DNA of 64,000 nucleotides from Prochlorococcus sp. scB243_498I20 (GTDB taxonomy: Bacteria; Cyanobacteriota; Cyanobacteriia; PCC-6307; Cyanobiaceae), in the NCBI GenBank assembly GCA_000635015.1, contig JFMR01000045.1, forward strand, positions 372,001 through 436,000. Direction: 5' to 3'. The notes beneath the pieces were generated by a model that ran no database searches, was not told the DNA's origin, and worked only from the letters and a program-made list of their open reading frames with translations. A program made the translations under genes and the position numbers. Shown one piece after another: positions 63,534-64,000 of the stretch; positions within the stretch are counted from its first letter, which is position 1, and the number at the start of each line of letters is the position of its first letter.

Positions 63534-64000
63534 TAAATGGAGGCAAACTTTTATTTGATTTAAAATATTTTTTCATTTCTATTTTTGAAATAGCTTCTTT
63601 TACGAAATTATCTAAAATATCCTCTCTTTTACTTATTCTATAGATCTTATCTACTACTTCTTGAATTCCTCCATCTCCCCAATCTTGACCATTTTTAAAA
63701 TATTCAATCAAACTTAGTCCTACTATTCTTATTAACCAGCCTGCTGTAACTGATTGTATAGATTTAGATAATATTATTTTAGTCAAGCTTGTAGCTAAAG
63801 CAGGAGAAAGAATGGCGAGACCACCTTTTAGTATTCCTTGCTTAGCCAATACGCTTAGCAATGAAGTCGCCAAATCTTTTGCATCTTTTTTTGTAAGCTT
63901 TATTTCATATATTTTTGATAACTCCATTATCATTTGAAGGTTTACGGAGGTAGTAGTAAGAAAATCAACAGCTGGTAGTGGATTAACTAGAATTACTCCT
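63526..64000 (-). CDS. DUF697 GTPase-like protein, C-terminal part (cut by window end)
   Basis: The frame stays open from the stop at 63526 to the window edge: the visible part begins VILVNPLPAVDFLTTTSVN before the internal Met at 63933, so the gene continues outside. MIMELSKIYEIKLTKKDAKD, LAKQGILKGGLAIL, and SIQSVTAGWLIRIVGLSLIEYF match the DUF697 C-terminal domain of cyanobacterial Era-like GTPases (YcjF-type). The G domain would lie beyond the window. The internal ATG is therefore not the real start. Confidence 0.75.
   Translation of the reverse strand, partial: GVILVNPLPAVDFLTTTSVNLQMIMELSKIYEIKLTKKDAKDLATSLLSVLAKQGILKGGLAILSPALATSLTKIILSKSIQSVTAGWLIRIVGLSLIEYFKNGQDWGDGGIQEVVDKIYRISKREDILDNFVKEAISKIEMKKYFKSNKSLPPFIN

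Noticed and set aside
1..64000. CRISPR arrays, insertion sequences, prophage, integrase or attachment sites
   Set aside because: None seen: no regularly spaced repeats, no transposase or integrase genes, no direct repeat at the tRNA-Pro.

Overview
The window is about 31% GC by eye, densely packed, with short spacers, frequent TTG/GTG starts and a purely cyanobacterial gene set (Psb28, GUN4, PAM68-like, DUF1816, DUF1830, DUF3288, NtcA-type promoters, urease plus urea ABC transporter, glucosylglycerate genes). This combination points to a high-light-adapted Prochlorococcus chromosome. There is no rRNA, CRISPR array, insertion sequence or prophage; the one clear RNA gene is a tRNA-Pro.

Region 1 (1-6.3 kb): endonuclease III (cut by the window start), then an iron block: a Fut-type ABC ATPase, ferritin, a Crp/Fnr regulator, a zinc-ribbon membrane protein, and strong Fur-box-like palindromes in both divergent spacers. 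A 40-residue Lys/Cys-rich peptide gene lies divergent to ferritin and shares its Fur box. A Rieske oxygenase, a 33-residue membrane peptide and an ABC ATPase follow as a tight operon. Region 2 (6.3-10 kb): an island of small, mostly unknown genes, many of 23-60 residues, including a ribbon-helix-helix protein with a probable operator.

Region 3 (10-20.3 kb): the complete urea system. urtABCDE (minus strand) imports urea; urtA has an NtcA promoter (GTT-N8-TAC, N22, TAN3T) and a strong hairpin follows it. ureEFG (minus) and ureDABC (plus) encode nickel urease and its maturation factors. Region 4 (20.3-25.1 kb): a closed glucosylglycerate cycle: synthase GpgS, a GH13 phosphorylase, phosphatase GpgP and glycerate kinase.

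Region 5 (25.2-44.5 kb): housekeeping genes: uppP, tRNA-Pro, msrA, an ABC exporter, trpD, carA, a STAS protein with an apparent AUC start, mini-RNase III, rlmB, gatA, dnaE, rpsO, ruvA and dnaG. Region 6 (44.5-46.7 kb): a probable SOS operon umuD-umuC followed by an ATP23-like HExxH peptidase, with a LexA-like box in front. Region 7 (46.8-64 kb): rlmH, ksgA, ispE, pdhB, secD, secF, an AI-2E transporter, psb28, mnmH, gun4, an anti-sigma kinase, a methyltransferase, glnA (NtcA promoter and clear terminator), an aminotransferase, tadA, a PLP decarboxylase, and the C-terminal part of a DUF697 GTPase cut by the window end.

Nitrogen acquisition (urea uptake, urease, glutamine synthetase) is tied together by two near-identical NtcA promoters; iron storage and import are tied together by Fur boxes.
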